Positions 33,718-44,764 of a DNA stretch of 64,000 nt are shown here, in pieces (position 1 is the stretch's first letter; the number at the start of each line of letters is the position of its first letter). The DNA is from Aurelia coerulea. Lineage: Eukaryota; Cnidaria; Scyphozoa; Semaeostomeae; Ulmaridae. The translations under genes and the position numbers were made by a program. The stretch is taken from positions 9,531,501-9,595,500 of the forward strand of contig CM076959.1 in NCBI GenBank assembly GCA_039566865.1, in the 5' to 3' direction. The notes beneath the pieces are model-generated. The model had not been told where the DNA came from. It did no database searches and saw nothing but the letters and a program-made list of their open reading frames with translations.

Positions 33718-34417
33718 GGTTTGGGCCACACAATAGGTGGCCAGGTTACCTATACTTGTTTGCACCTTAAGATACAGGGATTTAACAGGCCCCCCTTAAC
33801 TAGCCTCCCCATATTAACCAGTTGTTTTAGTTATTGATCTAGGTAGTTTATTGTAGTTTTAAGACAACTACTACAAGTACCACAAACAATACTGCTACTA
33901 CCTCTCGCCGACTGCGGAGGAGAAATACTACCTCACTGCCGTGGAGGAGAATTACCACTACTACCTATCGCTGCGGCGGAGGAGATTTACTACCTCACTG
34001 CCGTGGAGGAGAATTACCACTACTACCTATCGCTGCGGCGGAGGAGATTTACCATTTACTACCTCACTGCCGTGGAGGAGAATTACTACTACTACCTCTT
34101 GCTGCGGCAGAGGAGAAATACTACCTCGCACTGCGGTGGAGGAGAATTACCACTACTACCTATCGCTGCGGCGGAGGAGATTTACCATTTACTACCTCAC
34201 TGCCGTGGAGGAGAATTACTACTACTACCTCTTGCTGCGGCAGAGGAGAAATACTACCTCGCACTGCGGTGGAGGAGAATGACACCTAACTACTCGCAAC
34301 AAGATGTTATAGTACTTACCAGTATGTCTTATGAAACAAATGTTACGTTATTTCAGATACGACCCCTAGACCGCCACTGAATTGTCTCTTTAGAATCATT
34401 CTCCGGAGCCGCATGGG
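33718..34417 (+). repeat. Repeat B2
   Basis: 700 bp, same as B1 except for one fewer 62-bp minisatellite unit (minisatellite at 33907-34282). Ends GCCGCATGGG followed by TTAA. Confidence 0.93.
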
Positions 34418-34496
34418 TTAACCCTACACTACTGGCCAAAATTATCCGGCCACCCTGCATCAACCTTAAAACTGGATTTTTACAGTACTCCAGTGA

Positions 34497-35118
34497 AATT
34501 ATGCGACATTTTCTTGTGACGTCATGATGACGTTTATAGGAAACTTGGAAATAGTAGCAGTCAAGCGAGCAGCCGTGTCTATCCGTACGGAAAAGATACG
34601 AAGCACTGATTTATAACATTTGATGCAGAACTTTGTTCTCGTAGCATGTCTAGAATGCGCTAAAATCCATTTTGAAGAAAAAGTTTTAGAGGAAGTTTTA
34701 TAAGCACTGGTAGCTTTTTGCTTGACACCGTAAAATAAGCTATGGTTCAAACAAGTTTCACAAAATCAGATATACACTGATGAGAAAGATCATGATGAGT
34801 AGATTCTGAAAGTGTTCTTGTTTGCCATATATGGTCACATTATTGATGTGTTATGATAGGTTAAAGTTTGAGTGCTTCCTTCGCAATAAAAGTGTTCATT
34901 TATAAACCTCCTCTAAAATGTTTTCCTCAAAGTTGATTTTAGCGCAATTTGGGTATATTTAGAGAGCTAAATCCTGCATTGAGTAATGGTGTAATTAAGG
35001 GCTTCGTACAATGTAAATACGGGTAGACACGGCTGCTGACTTGACTGCTAATATTGCCAAGTTTTCTATAAAAATCATTGTGACATCACAAGTAAATAGC
35101 GCATAATTTTTCAAAACA
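34497..35118. repeat. Foldback with ~115-bp imperfect arms
   Basis: Left arm 34497-34612 (TTGTGACGTCATGATGACG, GCAGTCAAGCGAGCAGCCGT) is inverted at 34990-35118 (ACACGGCTGCTGACTTGACTGC, split here as two motifs: ACACGGCTGCTGA and CTTGACTGC). Spacer ~375 bp. Non-coding. Confidence 0.8.
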
Positions 35119-35375
35119 CATCCAAACATGATAGACTACATCAAATCTATGCAAAAGAAATTTGTAAAATTTTTTTCGCAAAGATTAAAATTTGAAAAAA
35201 TGGGCGATTTCGACATGGTCAGTCCCAGAAAATGGTCTCCTTCCCCCTTATTTGTCAAAATATTTCAATGAAACTTGCACAATAGGTGGATGTAAAGAGT
35301 CAAAATGTTTCATGGCCACAACCTCCCCCCTTGCAGAGTTCTGAAAAAAATCTTCTGCAACTTTGCCCCCCCCCC
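35100..35375. repeat. Dispersed repeat, copy 2 (see 22750-23115)
   Basis: Second copy of the GGTCAGTCCCAGAAAAT repeat, in the same orientation, ending in a C14 run at about 35365. Confidence 0.75.
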
Positions 35376-35549
35376 CCAAATCAAAATAGGGTAGAAATAT
35401 GTAAAAGTTGTCAAATTTATCTTTAGCTATTACTTGGTACATTTATACCCCGTTTAAACCTTAGATCCATAGCAAAAGTAAAACAGATCAGCCTACGTTT
35501 GCACAATTCTTGTTTATTCCATAATACTTGTTCCTTCTTCTATGTATAG

Positions 35550-35812
35550 AATGATTTTGTTCTGAAGCTGTGCGAGCAATCCTGAACAGTGACAACTTTG
35601 TTATGGATCCAAAGTTATACCGGTACGGTGTCAATTGGGTCTGATGCTATGGCTTTCTCCAAAAGTGGCTTCAAAAATATGTTGAATTTTAACAAGTGTC
35701 ACCGTTTTGCACTCCTTGTTTTTGAAGATTTAACAACAAGATCAATTTCGAATTCGCTTTGGAACGAGAAATTAAAAAGACCAGCAAAAATCATTCTTTA
35801 AAAATAAAATAT
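35550..35812 (+). other. Possible terminal exon and poly(A) signal
   Basis: A pyrimidine-rich acceptor TTCTTCTATGTATAG ends near 35549, then NDFVLKLCEQS and TGA, and AATAAA lies at about 35804. It could be the 3' end of an unidentified + strand gene. The peptide is too short to identify and chance is a real alternative. Confidence 0.2.
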
Positions 35813-36037
35813 TTTCCTGTGCGATTTTGCATCTAAATATTTAGCGTTTTTGAGTTCAGTTTTTCGGAGGTAGCTAGCTTAAAATGACCATCTCGAAAGT
35901 TAGCCAAATCTGTCAACTAAACGGCTATACAAAGCATGTGTGAAGGTTTAGGGGGGTACGATCTCCCTCGTTTTTTTAGCCAAATAGTTTCTTGTAAGGT
36001 GTTCCATGATAGTAGAGTTTTGCGTTAGGTTCTTTAA

Positions 36038-38419
36038 GGTAGGTCACCAGTCGAAAATCTACTTTTGAAACTATAAGGTATAAAAAGTGTTACAGTACGC
36101 ATTTATAGTAAATTTGCCATGCTGATTTCGAATCTTCAATCAGAATCTTAATTTGATAATTGGTTTCCATGGAAATGATAAAACAATGCTTTGCAACTGG
36201 CGTTGCTTTCGCATATCCCCATTTCATGAATATACTTAGGAGCATTGCTTGCTTGGTATCAAATTGTTCCTTAGGGCATGGAGAGTGCAGCAAAGTCATT
36301 TCTGTCAATTTAGTGCAATGGGGGATGAAATGACAGTCATACATAATATTTTAAGATTTATGTCATTTGGATTCAGATTTCAAGTGCTGACACTGGAAAC
36401 TCCATATGATACACACAAACTATCAGTGTTTTGCTGCACTCTCCATACTCTTAGCTTCAGAATGGTATATAGACATCCTTTCTAGACAGTCAAACAACAA
36501 AATGGCGATCTGCGAAACATGCGCACATACAGCAAAAAGCATGTTTTGAGAAATAGAGCCTTAAAGTTTGTGAAGTGAGAATTTTGTCATATAAGATGTA
36601 GGTACTCTGTTAAACTTTCCTAATTACACTTAGCAACCAACACCTTACAAACCTAGTCTGATTCATTCTAAAATTTAGTCCACAAAGCCTTGAAAAAATG
36701 TCAAGAAAATGTCCCAGCAATGAAGTGACTCCTTTGCGGTCTTTTATTTTTGAGTCAGGTTCTTGAATTTTAATTGTTTTCTCCTTTTTTTTTATTTCTG
36801 CAGAGCTTGCTTTTTCTGCTTTAGATAGCCTTTTGAGACTTGTTTTTCTTGACCTTTCTTCCATATAACTACCAGCCTTTACAGAGAGCACTCTGATGGG
36901 ACACTTTTAAAAGTTTCACCCAGAATGGAAAACTGGCATATCACTAGTGCCATTGGAGTTCTCAATGGAATTCCTCCTTGCAAATATGGTCTTGGGACAC
37001 AATTTTCAAATGATGTTATGAAGAGATTTGTTGGGGTTCTGTGTTTTACTCCTTGAGCACCGCTTCAACAGACCATCATCTATCAAACATTGATACATAA
37101 CATTGGTGCAAGCTTTCTCCCAATATCTGGGGGCAAGGTTTCATATGCTCATTATATGGCTCCCAATCTTCTGTCTCCAAGAATGCTTGAATGCCTTCTT
37201 TGTCAGGAACAACACCAATGTCCATGTGTGCGTCCCTGATGGCTTGCCTTGATTCAGCGAACTATTACCTTGAAAGTCTCTTTGCCTTCATTTTGAAGCG
37301 TTGAGTGATTGTTGGTGTAGGCATTCTGAGGCAGGTGATTAGGCATGTTCATGGTCCCACTCCACTCACTCACCAACTGGCTTGCACGCAACCTGCTCAT
37401 CTATTGCCTTTCTGCAGGAAGGACATGAAACCTGTCCTCTTAAAGAAAAGCCATGGTTTCATGGTAGGAATCTAGCACAAATTGTAGGCCTACTCTGAGT
37501 GACAAGTTGGGCAGGCAGGCTAACTTGCTCATTATGTATCTTTCAAAAGTAAAAGTTGCATAAAAAATAGCAGTCAGCTGTATCTTCTCAGTCCCTTGAA
37601 GGCCTCAATGGCTTAGATAACTGTTCTGCTGATATGCCAAAGGCTTCAACTTGAGCTTCTTTGCTGTGGCTGATCCTCACCAAGTAGAATGATATGATGG
37701 ACTATTTCTTCCTGTCGCCCTTCCACTGTTTTCACATCTTTCTTCGCTGTTCTTCGGCTTAGATTTGCATTTTCCCAATGACCTGTGTATCGATACTTCG
37801 TCCTAAATTTAACTTTCTTCATGGTACCAACAAAATGCACGATTTCAAAGGTTAAAATCACTAAACTGGACGATTGGCATGTGAATTTCAACCACTCTGA
37901 ACTATCTGCTCGTTGTTTTGCTTCGCCATGGCGAAAACAGCTGATTTTGACAGTTGTGTGATTCCTTTCAACCAATCAATGAAGCGATAAATTAGAATTG
38001 GCCAATCAGCTTCAGCTACATCAAGACTGTCTTTAATTAGTGCTACAGTGCATTGTTTTCTGACCAGTAGCAAGCTCAATTTCATGGCGTAAAGACGAAA
38101 CCATACAATGAAACGTTTCATGGATGGAAAGAGCGTGTTTCGCGCTTTCGAACGGTGTATTGGGCCTAAGCACCTGATGAACACACAGCAAACTGAAACG
38201 GGACTGAAACCCACAGTATTTAGGCAAGACAAGGACACTTTACTACCCCTTTTGAGTTACCTAGGGTCACAAAATGGGGATTTTCACCCCACAAACAATG
38301 GTTTTATTCTAAGTAATGTTTATTTTCGGAAACTATTGTAACTGAAGAACCTTTTTAGCAAAAAAACCAAAATTTAAAATTTTTGGCCGAAACGACGAAT
38401 TTTCGACTGGTGACCTACC
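36038..38419. mobile_element. TTAA-flanked DNA transposon with decayed Kolobok/Mutator-like-domain transposase
   Basis: Perfect TIRs: GGTAGGTCACCAGTCGAAAA from 36038 and its inverse ending at 38419, each flanked by TTAA (36034-36037; 38420-38423). Length 2382 bp. A minus-strand pseudogene fills much of it. TTAA duplication and the transposase type agree with Kolobok-like elements, but the family name is from memory. The right-hand TTAA was later used by another TTAA element. Confidence 0.82.
36600..37975 (-). pseudogene. Decayed transposase with RSKTQNPN...CPKT block
   Basis: The minus strand starts with a basic segment MKKVKFRTKYRYTGHW (about 37830). Further on in other frames are EWSGTMNMPNHLPQNAYT (about 37370) and the family's hallmark block LKRCSRSKTQNPNKSLHNII, stop, KLCPKTIFARRNSIE (about 37060-36960); the stop is TGA where relatives have Trp. 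The last part (about 36890-36610) is Lys-rich. I recall this hallmark from large invertebrate proteins annotated with a Mutator-like transposase domain. Multiple stops and frameshifts: dead. Confidence 0.65.
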
Positions 38420-38423
38420 TTAA

Positions 38424-39794
38424 CCCTATTTGGACCGGGTTGAAATTTTGATATTTTTGAGCGGGGGGCGTTTTTCGCCCACCCCCCCTCTTTTTCTTCA
38501 AAACTACAAGAGATATAACAATGAAACGTATACCAATTGTTCTTTGGACAATAAGCTTTACAAAAACAACAATAGAGGTCTAATTGGTCACGTGGGTCGT
38601 TGCTAGGCAACCAAAAACTTAACCCTATCTGGACCGGGCTTTTTTGAGCATCCTCAGGCCGAGGGGGGGCTAAATTAGCCCCCCCTCAGAACTCAGAATT
38701 GACAAGGGCTAGAAAGATGAAATTTGGTCATAATATGTAACTTAATGTGAAACGACCGAATATCTATTTTATTTTACTCTAATTGTTGTATTTTCGATGA
38801 CGTCATCAATTTTCTTTGTTTTAGGCCAAAAACAGTACTCTTACAGATTTAACTGTAAAAACTTTCTTACGAGAAATATCATGCTTCTTATAACTTTAAA
38901 TAACAGATGAAATATCTAATTTTCTGAAAAACATAATTTTTTTAAAAAATTATGAAATTTATAAACTTATATTTATTACCTAAATTCATTAGATATATGA
39001 CGTCATGAATGACGTAATACAAAAGAAAAACCAAAAAAATAAGTTATTTCCATATTGTCTTATTGATTTATGGTTGCTCTGAAAATTTCATCCATTTATC
39101 TCACTTCTGTCAAGAATGATATTAGTTTGGAGTTATAAAGGGTTTGACCGTAAAACAAACAAGATATTAAAACTACTCTCTGAAAAAATTGTTATATTTC
39201 CAAAAATACATGACATATCTTGTAGAAATTTTTGTGAAAGATGCGAAAAGGATAGTTAGGAAAAGTCACGAAAAATAATTAGCCTAGAAAGTATCATAAA
39301 AAAGATACCCAGAAAAAACTGGTAGGGGGGGCTATTTTAGCCCCCCCCCCGGTCCAGATAGGGTTAACAGGAACCTGACACTGTTTTCTGCACGTTTTGA
39401 GATATATTGCCCTAATTCATTCATTCTATGACGTCATAAAGATAAATGACGTCATGGATATCAAAAGTTGCTGATGTCAGCAAATTTAAACGAACTATAT
39501 ATCAAATGAAAGTACTCTTCAAGACCAATCGAATGGTGTATATAACTTTATCATTAGCGCTATTTGCAAGAATTTAGCGAGGATTTTAAGATTTTCTTTG
39601 TGACCAGTCTCCAAATAAGGGCATCTGGAGGTCACGTGGTACAACAATGGACCATGAAATTTTTAAAATTTGATTGCCAATTAAATTTAAGGAATAGTCA
39701 AGGAGTTGCAGCGCCATATCTACAACAGCGGTGGAGATATTTGAGAAAGTTTGGTAGGGGGGGGGCCAAAAACGCCCCCCAGGTCCAAATAGGG
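38424..39794. mobile_element. PiggyBac-like MITE, outer copy
   Basis: Left end CCCTATTTGGACCGGG, right end GGTCCAAATAGGG, flanked by TTAA at 38420-38423 and 39795-39798. G/C runs with GGCGTTTTTCGCC-type stems follow each end. Without the inner element it is about 626 bp. It is inserted in the TTAA that closes the element to its left. Confidence 0.85.
38623..39363. mobile_element. PiggyBac-like MITE, inner copy
   Basis: Left end CCCTATCTGGACCGGG, right end CCGGTCCAGATAGGG, flanked by TTAA (38619-38622; 39364-39367). 741 bp, nested in the outer copy and of the same family: one TIR base differs (TATCT versus TATTT). Non-coding. Confidence 0.87.
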
Positions 39795-39885
39795 TTAAGG
39801 TAAATTCTTATGCAAATGGGTATCCTCATTTGTTACTTGTGGTTTTTTACTTGTGGAAAATGGGATGACAATTCGGACTGGTAAA

Positions 39886-40287
39886 GTACTCTCAAGTACC
39901 GAATAAACGGGGGGGTGAGAATAATCGGGGGGGGGGTTGGAAATGGTTCAATATATTAGTAATCGGGGGGGGGTTGGAACAATCGGGGGGCTGGAAAAAT
40001 TGAGAATAGTCGTTTTTCGTTTTCTTAGTAAAACACGTATCTAACATGGGTACCACGTATGTAAAACACGTATGTAACACGGGTCAGACAAACAAAGGAG
40101 AATAAAGTTAATAAATACAGTGAGTACATTCGCTTAGCAGGAATAATTAAAAAAATTATGTTCACTATTATTTCTATTTTTCAAGAATTAATAAAAGGGG
40201 AGGTCGGAATAAAAGTGGGGGGGGGGTTGGAAAATTTTTCAAAAATTAATAAGCGGGGGGGGACGATTATTCGGTACTTGAGAGTAC
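39886..40287. mobile_element. 402-bp G-run MITE
   Basis: A 21-bp perfect inverted repeat beginning GTACTCTCAAGTACCGAATA occupies 39886-39906 and 40267-40287. Inside are several AATCGGGGGGGGGTTGGAA runs, likely G-quadruplex formers. No coding capacity. Family unknown. Confidence 0.8.
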
Positions 40288-41025
40288 ACGGATGTAGGAA
40301 CCGCGTGCACACATGGGACAGGTGGACATGAACATCTGCCGAAACTAAAGCCATTTCCCACAAAGCAAATCGCAAGGAAAAATTCCCTTTTTACCGAATC
40401 GAAAAACAAAGAAAAGTCTCCACTTATCAAATTAATAGCCAAGAACATGTCCTTTTTTATCGAATCGAAACCCAAGAAAAAGTCTCCTTTTTATCGAGAC
40501 CCAGGAAAAAGTTGTTTTCATTGATTTTCTGCAAGTCTCAGTTAGAATGAGAGAGAGTACGAGTCCAAGGCAAGGCAGAATATGTCAACCACTACGTTCT
40601 CTTAGATTGAAACTGATTCTTTTATAGCTTGTTTCAGCTTCTACTTACTCGAAGCCAGGAAAGAGTTTCCTTTTGCTGAGAAGTGCTGTAGGCCGTGCTT
40701 TGAAATGCTCACCATAAATGTACAGAATGAAATTCGATACATGCTAGATATGATCGTTTCCTTAATTTTGCTGATACATCGGGGATACATTAAATAGATG
40801 CTTTGGACTTGCAAAAGAGTGGACCAATGTTCCTAAAGGCCATTACACACTGTTCAACATTTCTAAGAAACGCAACATTGCTCCCTACAAATATTAAATA
40901 CTGTGTATGTTTTTGTATACTGTTTGAAAACCATTGGCAACGTGTTGAACGATACTGAAAATCAGTTCATTCATGGCAACATTGTCGGCCATGTTGAAAG
41001 TAATCTAGCAAATCAAGAACTCGCT

Positions 41026-41625
41026 AACAAGGGCAGATTTTGTAATACAATAGCAACAGTTGCGTTTGATCGACACCTCAATTCAAAGCGATTAGCGGAT
41101 GCAGACAAAAGAAATTCTCTCAACCAGTAATTCAAAACAAACAAAGCCGCAAAAGTTTCCCCAAAACTGATAGGGCAACTCTCGCCTTGTGCAAGCGAAA
41201 GATGGTTTTTAAGAGAAGTTATGTGCTTATAGCGAAAGAAGAAGGGTAAATCTAAAGTTCTGTCGCTTAGATTATGTTTATTTGATTCAGGAGCCGAGCA
41301 GAAGGCATTGTAATTCTCGCGTCTTTAGGGCTTAAAATGAAACGATTACAAAACAGCTCCTAAATCAAATAAACATAATCTAAGCGACAGAGCTTTAGAT
41401 TTACCCTTTTTCTTTCGCTATAAGCACATAACTTCTCTTAAAAACCATCTTTCGCTTGCACAAGGCGAGAGTTTGCCCTACTAGTTTCGGGGGAACTTTT
41501 GCGGCTTTGTTTGTTTTGAATTACTGGTTGAGAGAATTTCCTTTGTCTGCATCCGCTAATCGCTTTGAATTGAGGTGTCAATCAAACGCAACTGTTGCTA
41601 TTGTATTACAAAATCTGCCCTTGTT
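41026..41625. repeat. Foldback with ~270-bp arms and 61-bp loop
   Basis: 41026-41294 and 41356-41625 are inverted copies (AACAAGGGCAGATTTTGTAA mirrored at the right end; GATTATGTTTATTTGATT near the loop). Arms differ at a few positions. Would form a long hairpin if transcribed. Rest of 40288-41025 shows nothing recognised. Confidence 0.92.
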
Positions 41626-42254
41626 GAACTCGCTTTCAGATCAATGGATCTCGATCCCATGGGATCATGACGAATACGTCGTGGTGCAAGATTTTCAATG
41701 AGTTTGTATGCTCCTGTACACTCTTTTTTATAAGAATACTATAAACTTTTTCCAGCATCAATATTCTTAAGACATTTTCGTTTTGAGACTTAACATATTC
41801 TTAAAGTATTCTTGGTTTTTCAAATCTGATATTGTTTCAAGGGAACATAGTTAAAAGAAATGTCATGTCTTTACGAGAAAATGATCGAACGAAAGAAAAT
41901 TTAACCCAAATCCATATGGGCTTTCTTCGAGCTACCATTTATGGGGGGGGTGCTTTCCATCCCCCCCCCCCACTGAAAACTGCCTTAGACTCATCCGAAT
42001 TCAATACAACTTGGCACAGTTATAGAACAGGTAATTTGTAGCTCGTAGCGTAATTTGGGTATGGCTGCCACACCTTGTGATGTCACAGTGACGTCACGAA
42101 GCTGAAAATCTGTGAAAATCAGGCTTCCAAGTTGAATTCAAGTTAAATGAAGATTTTGCATGAACTTTATGCAGTTTTTGGTTCAGTTTGTCAACATATT
42201 TGGTGATAGAATATTATTTTATTAAAAATAACGATTTTGGAGTGATATTTTGGT

Positions 42255-42940
42255 AGCCTGTGTTCCAGACTCCAGAAAAAATACATACATACAATGTTAG
42301 ATACTTACCAGTGAACAATGCAATGGGCTTCATCAACAATCACAACTTCACAGTTTTCCCGGTAATGTTCTGAACAGAGTATCGTTCGCCAATGGTCGGA
42401 AGCAAGCATAGATTCTGGCGAGGTGTAAACCAACGAGTATTCCCCACGTTCTATATCAGTCAAGACATCTTTTGATTGACCGGCATAGATAGCTGCACCA
42501 GAAATTGCGGTATTCTTCAGTTTTTCAATTTGATCCAGCATAAGAGCATTCAATGGCGATATAACTAGGGCGGTACTTGTCCCAATTGCTTGGTCTTTGA
42601 TCAAATCAATTAATATTGAAATACATTGAAAAATCAATGATTTCCCTGATCCAGTGGCGGCACTAAGATACAAATTCTTGCCAGAGAAAAATTCCTTTAA
42701 AGCAGCTTTTTGCTCTGGATAAAGTTCCTTCACATTCATAAATTGAGCAAGCAAAGGAAAATGAACATCGATGTTGCCAGAGACATTCCACTTCTTCGTC
42801 GCCATCTTGTTTTTACCGAACGTAATATATAATGAAAAAGCCATAATTATGCAAACAATTCACTTCAATGCACGTACACGAGAGTCTGCTCCGTTGCACA
42901 GACCACTTACTTTTTCGTAATATGGTCTGGAACACAGGCT
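42255..42940. mobile_element. 686-bp TIR unit with 9-bp duplication enclosing a helicase exon
   Basis: A perfect 16-bp inverted repeat, AGCCTGTGTTCCAGAC at 42255-42270 and its inverse at 42925-42940. Outside, ATATTTTGG is directly repeated at 42245-42253 and 42941-42949 (one extra T on the left). This looks like a transposed unit with a 9-10-bp target duplication, a length typical of Mutator-like elements. It contains one RecQ-type helicase exon with its 5' leader and splice donor, and nothing else. Confidence 0.8.
42309..42805 (-). CDS. RecQ-type DEAH helicase, first exon only (partial)
   Basis: An open frame with superfamily-2 helicase motifs: motif 0/Q-region YPEQKAALKEFF, Walker A TGSGKS, motif Ia VISPLNALMLDQ, TSPESML (motif Ib) and Walker B DEAHC. 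It ends VHW with a good donor (TG|GTAAGT at 42308-42303). The preferred start is ATG at 42805 (ACAAGATGG context); an in-frame upstream ATG lies at 42844. Only the first RecA lobe is encoded; no following exon was found downstream, and the TIR begins about 35 bp into the intron. RecQ enzymes are 3'-5' DNA helicases. No stop or frameshift in about 165 codons. Could be the first exon of a real gene, a captured fragment, or part of a helicase-bearing transposon. Confidence 0.8.
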
Positions 42941-43671
42941 ATATTTTGGCAGAAATTAGCCGATTCTTATGACGTCATTTGTGCGATTAATTTATTCTTT
43001 GTAAAAAGAGACCAAAAAACCTGAAAAATGGTGATTATCTATAACAAATGTATCCTTAGAGTGTTTTTCATTGAAAAAACTCGAAAAAACTTGAAAAAAA
43101 AGTGCTAATTAGTCCAAAATGGCGGACATCATCAAATTCCAGAAATTCCGGTATCAAGTTGAAGCCCTTTGTTTGCTGATTCATTTGCTGTATAATACTT
43201 CATAATTCCATCAAATAATTCCATTGAAATCATTGAAGCAATGATTTTGCTGCTACCTCCTTCCAAATATGGGCATGTCACGTGACCTGTGAGTCCTATT
43301 GTTCAAAATTTTTTCCACCAAAATGTGGCTAATAGATAATTAGTAAAAGTCAGGGAGGCTGAGGGACATAGCAAATGTCATTTAAAAACGCGGCAAATAA
43401 AACCTTGAAGGGGGGGTGCCCCATGCGGATTGGGGGTAAGCAATTATAACAATAAGAATGTTCTTAACAATCATAAAGTTTCAAACACACTTTTTGAAAA
43501 AACCAGATATGTCAGTCATGCTATGAACATCGCAAAACAGGCAACTGCTGAAAAGTGAGACACAAATTTGCGAGCTGAGGCTCAGCAATATTCTTATAAT
43601 ATTCTTAAAATCTGGATGTTTCTGAGCCTGAATATTCTTATAAACAATATCCTTATATAAAAAAGAGTGTA

Positions 43672-43855
43672 TGTTAAAAACTGACAAAATCATACTGTAT
43701 GCAACATTCTAAAAACATAAGGTCATTTCATTATTGATTTTACTTCCTTCTAATCATTAAATCTAGTTACCATAATTGTGACAAAATCATACTGTGTGTA
43801 CAACATTCTAAAAACATTAGGTCATTGCTAATCTTTACTTCATTCCAAACATACC
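43672..43855 (-). repeat. 100-bp satellite, two outlying units in inverted orientation
   Basis: Reverse complement of the satellite at 47501-53050: ACAAAATCATACTGT, ACATTCTAAAAACAT and AGGTCATT recur 100 bp apart. Diverged more than the main array. Confidence 0.85.
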
Positions 43856-44369
43856 CGTACCCCCACGATGCCCCCAAGATTTTGCAATAAACAAAGAGGT
43901 GTCAATTTTATTCTCAGACAGTGCCTCTCTAGCACGGATGGGCAAGATACTCTGAGAAATATCTTATTGCAAGATACTGTTATTGGGAAAATTAAGTCCT
44001 ACTCCTAACGCATGTGAAACTTTCCTCCTGCCTCCTTGCATCCTTATTGTGCCTTCTGTGGAGCGAATTTTTGAATTTATAGGAAATATTCCATATTGGT
44101 TCACTTGCCCCTGAATTTTCTTTTGGGTGAAGAAGCGTGAGACTAAATCCACATCATTTTATTGTTGTTCCAAAATCATCTATGTATGCTGCGTAGGAGT
44201 GCAGGGAAGACAAGGATCGTAATCGTCGGAAACATGACGTTTTTGTTCAAGAAAGACAAGTCAATAAATGATTGCAAGGGGAAATAGAATGCAATGATTT
44301 CTTCAACACGTGAGCCAAATGTGTTTCTGAAAGTTTTCAATAAAAGTCCTTGTTTGCCTTCAAGATCTA

Positions 44370-44589
44370 CAATCTCTTACAAAAGTGTTGGACCCCTATT
44401 GAAAAATTCGAATTTTTGTCCCCCCTCCCCCCGTTTCAATGTTGATTGCCTGGAAAAGAGGTGTTTTTCATGCAGATCCACCAAAAGAATGATTCACCAA
44501 TGCAAGCAACATTGAAATGGGGGGAGGGGGGACAATATTTCCGAAAAACGTAGATTTTCGTAGGGGTCCAACACTTTTGCAAGAGATTG
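44370..44589 (+). mobile_element. 220-bp palindromic MITE, left copy
   Basis: TIR CAATCTCTTACAAAAGTGTT then GGACCCCTA, mirrored at the right end (CAATCTCTTGCAAAAG read inward). The centre contains C/G runs (CCCCCCTCCCCCC) that pair. Same orientation as the right copy and different from it at about one base (TTTTCG versus TTTTTG). Confidence 0.93.
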
Positions 44590-44764
44590 TCTGAAGGACA
44601 GCTTTATAGGTGAACATAGTAGACCTGCTGCCATTGCACCAATAACAAATCTATACGTCAACAGTAGTTTTTATCTTGAAGATAAGATGTCTCTCTATAA
44701 AATTAGTGCTCATAAGGAAATATACAACGTTTTCTGTCACTATACATAAACCTTACAGGAGTGA

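Larger units (their letters stand above)
28967..34421. mobile_element. Element with split direct repeats A1-internal-B1-A2-B2, TTAA at each junction
   Basis: A (168 bp, starts TTAATAGCACATTTATGCC) occurs at 28967-29134 and 33475-33642. B (starts GGTTTGGGCCACACAATAGG, ends GGAGCCGCATGGG) occurs at 32713-33474 and 33718-34417. B1 runs straight into A2 through TTAA; A1 begins and B2 ends at TTAA. The order A1-internal-B1-A2-B2 is that of split-direct-repeat tyrosine-recombinase retrotransposons (Ngaro/PAT type). An alternative is two tandem TTAA-inserted relatives, one 4.5 kb and one 0.94 kb, sharing ends. No reverse transcriptase, recombinase or transposase is seen, so it is non-autonomous in either case. 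By eye A1 and A2 appear identical. Confidence 0.7.

Noticed and set aside
28967..34421. Ordinary LTR retrotransposon
   Set aside because: The repeats are split (A and B in different order at the two ends), no TG...CA ends, no primer-binding site and no gag-pol.
35160..35442. Peptide FYIFLPYFDLGGGGKVAED on the minus strand
   Set aside because: Derived from a homopolymer in a dispersed repeat; no support.
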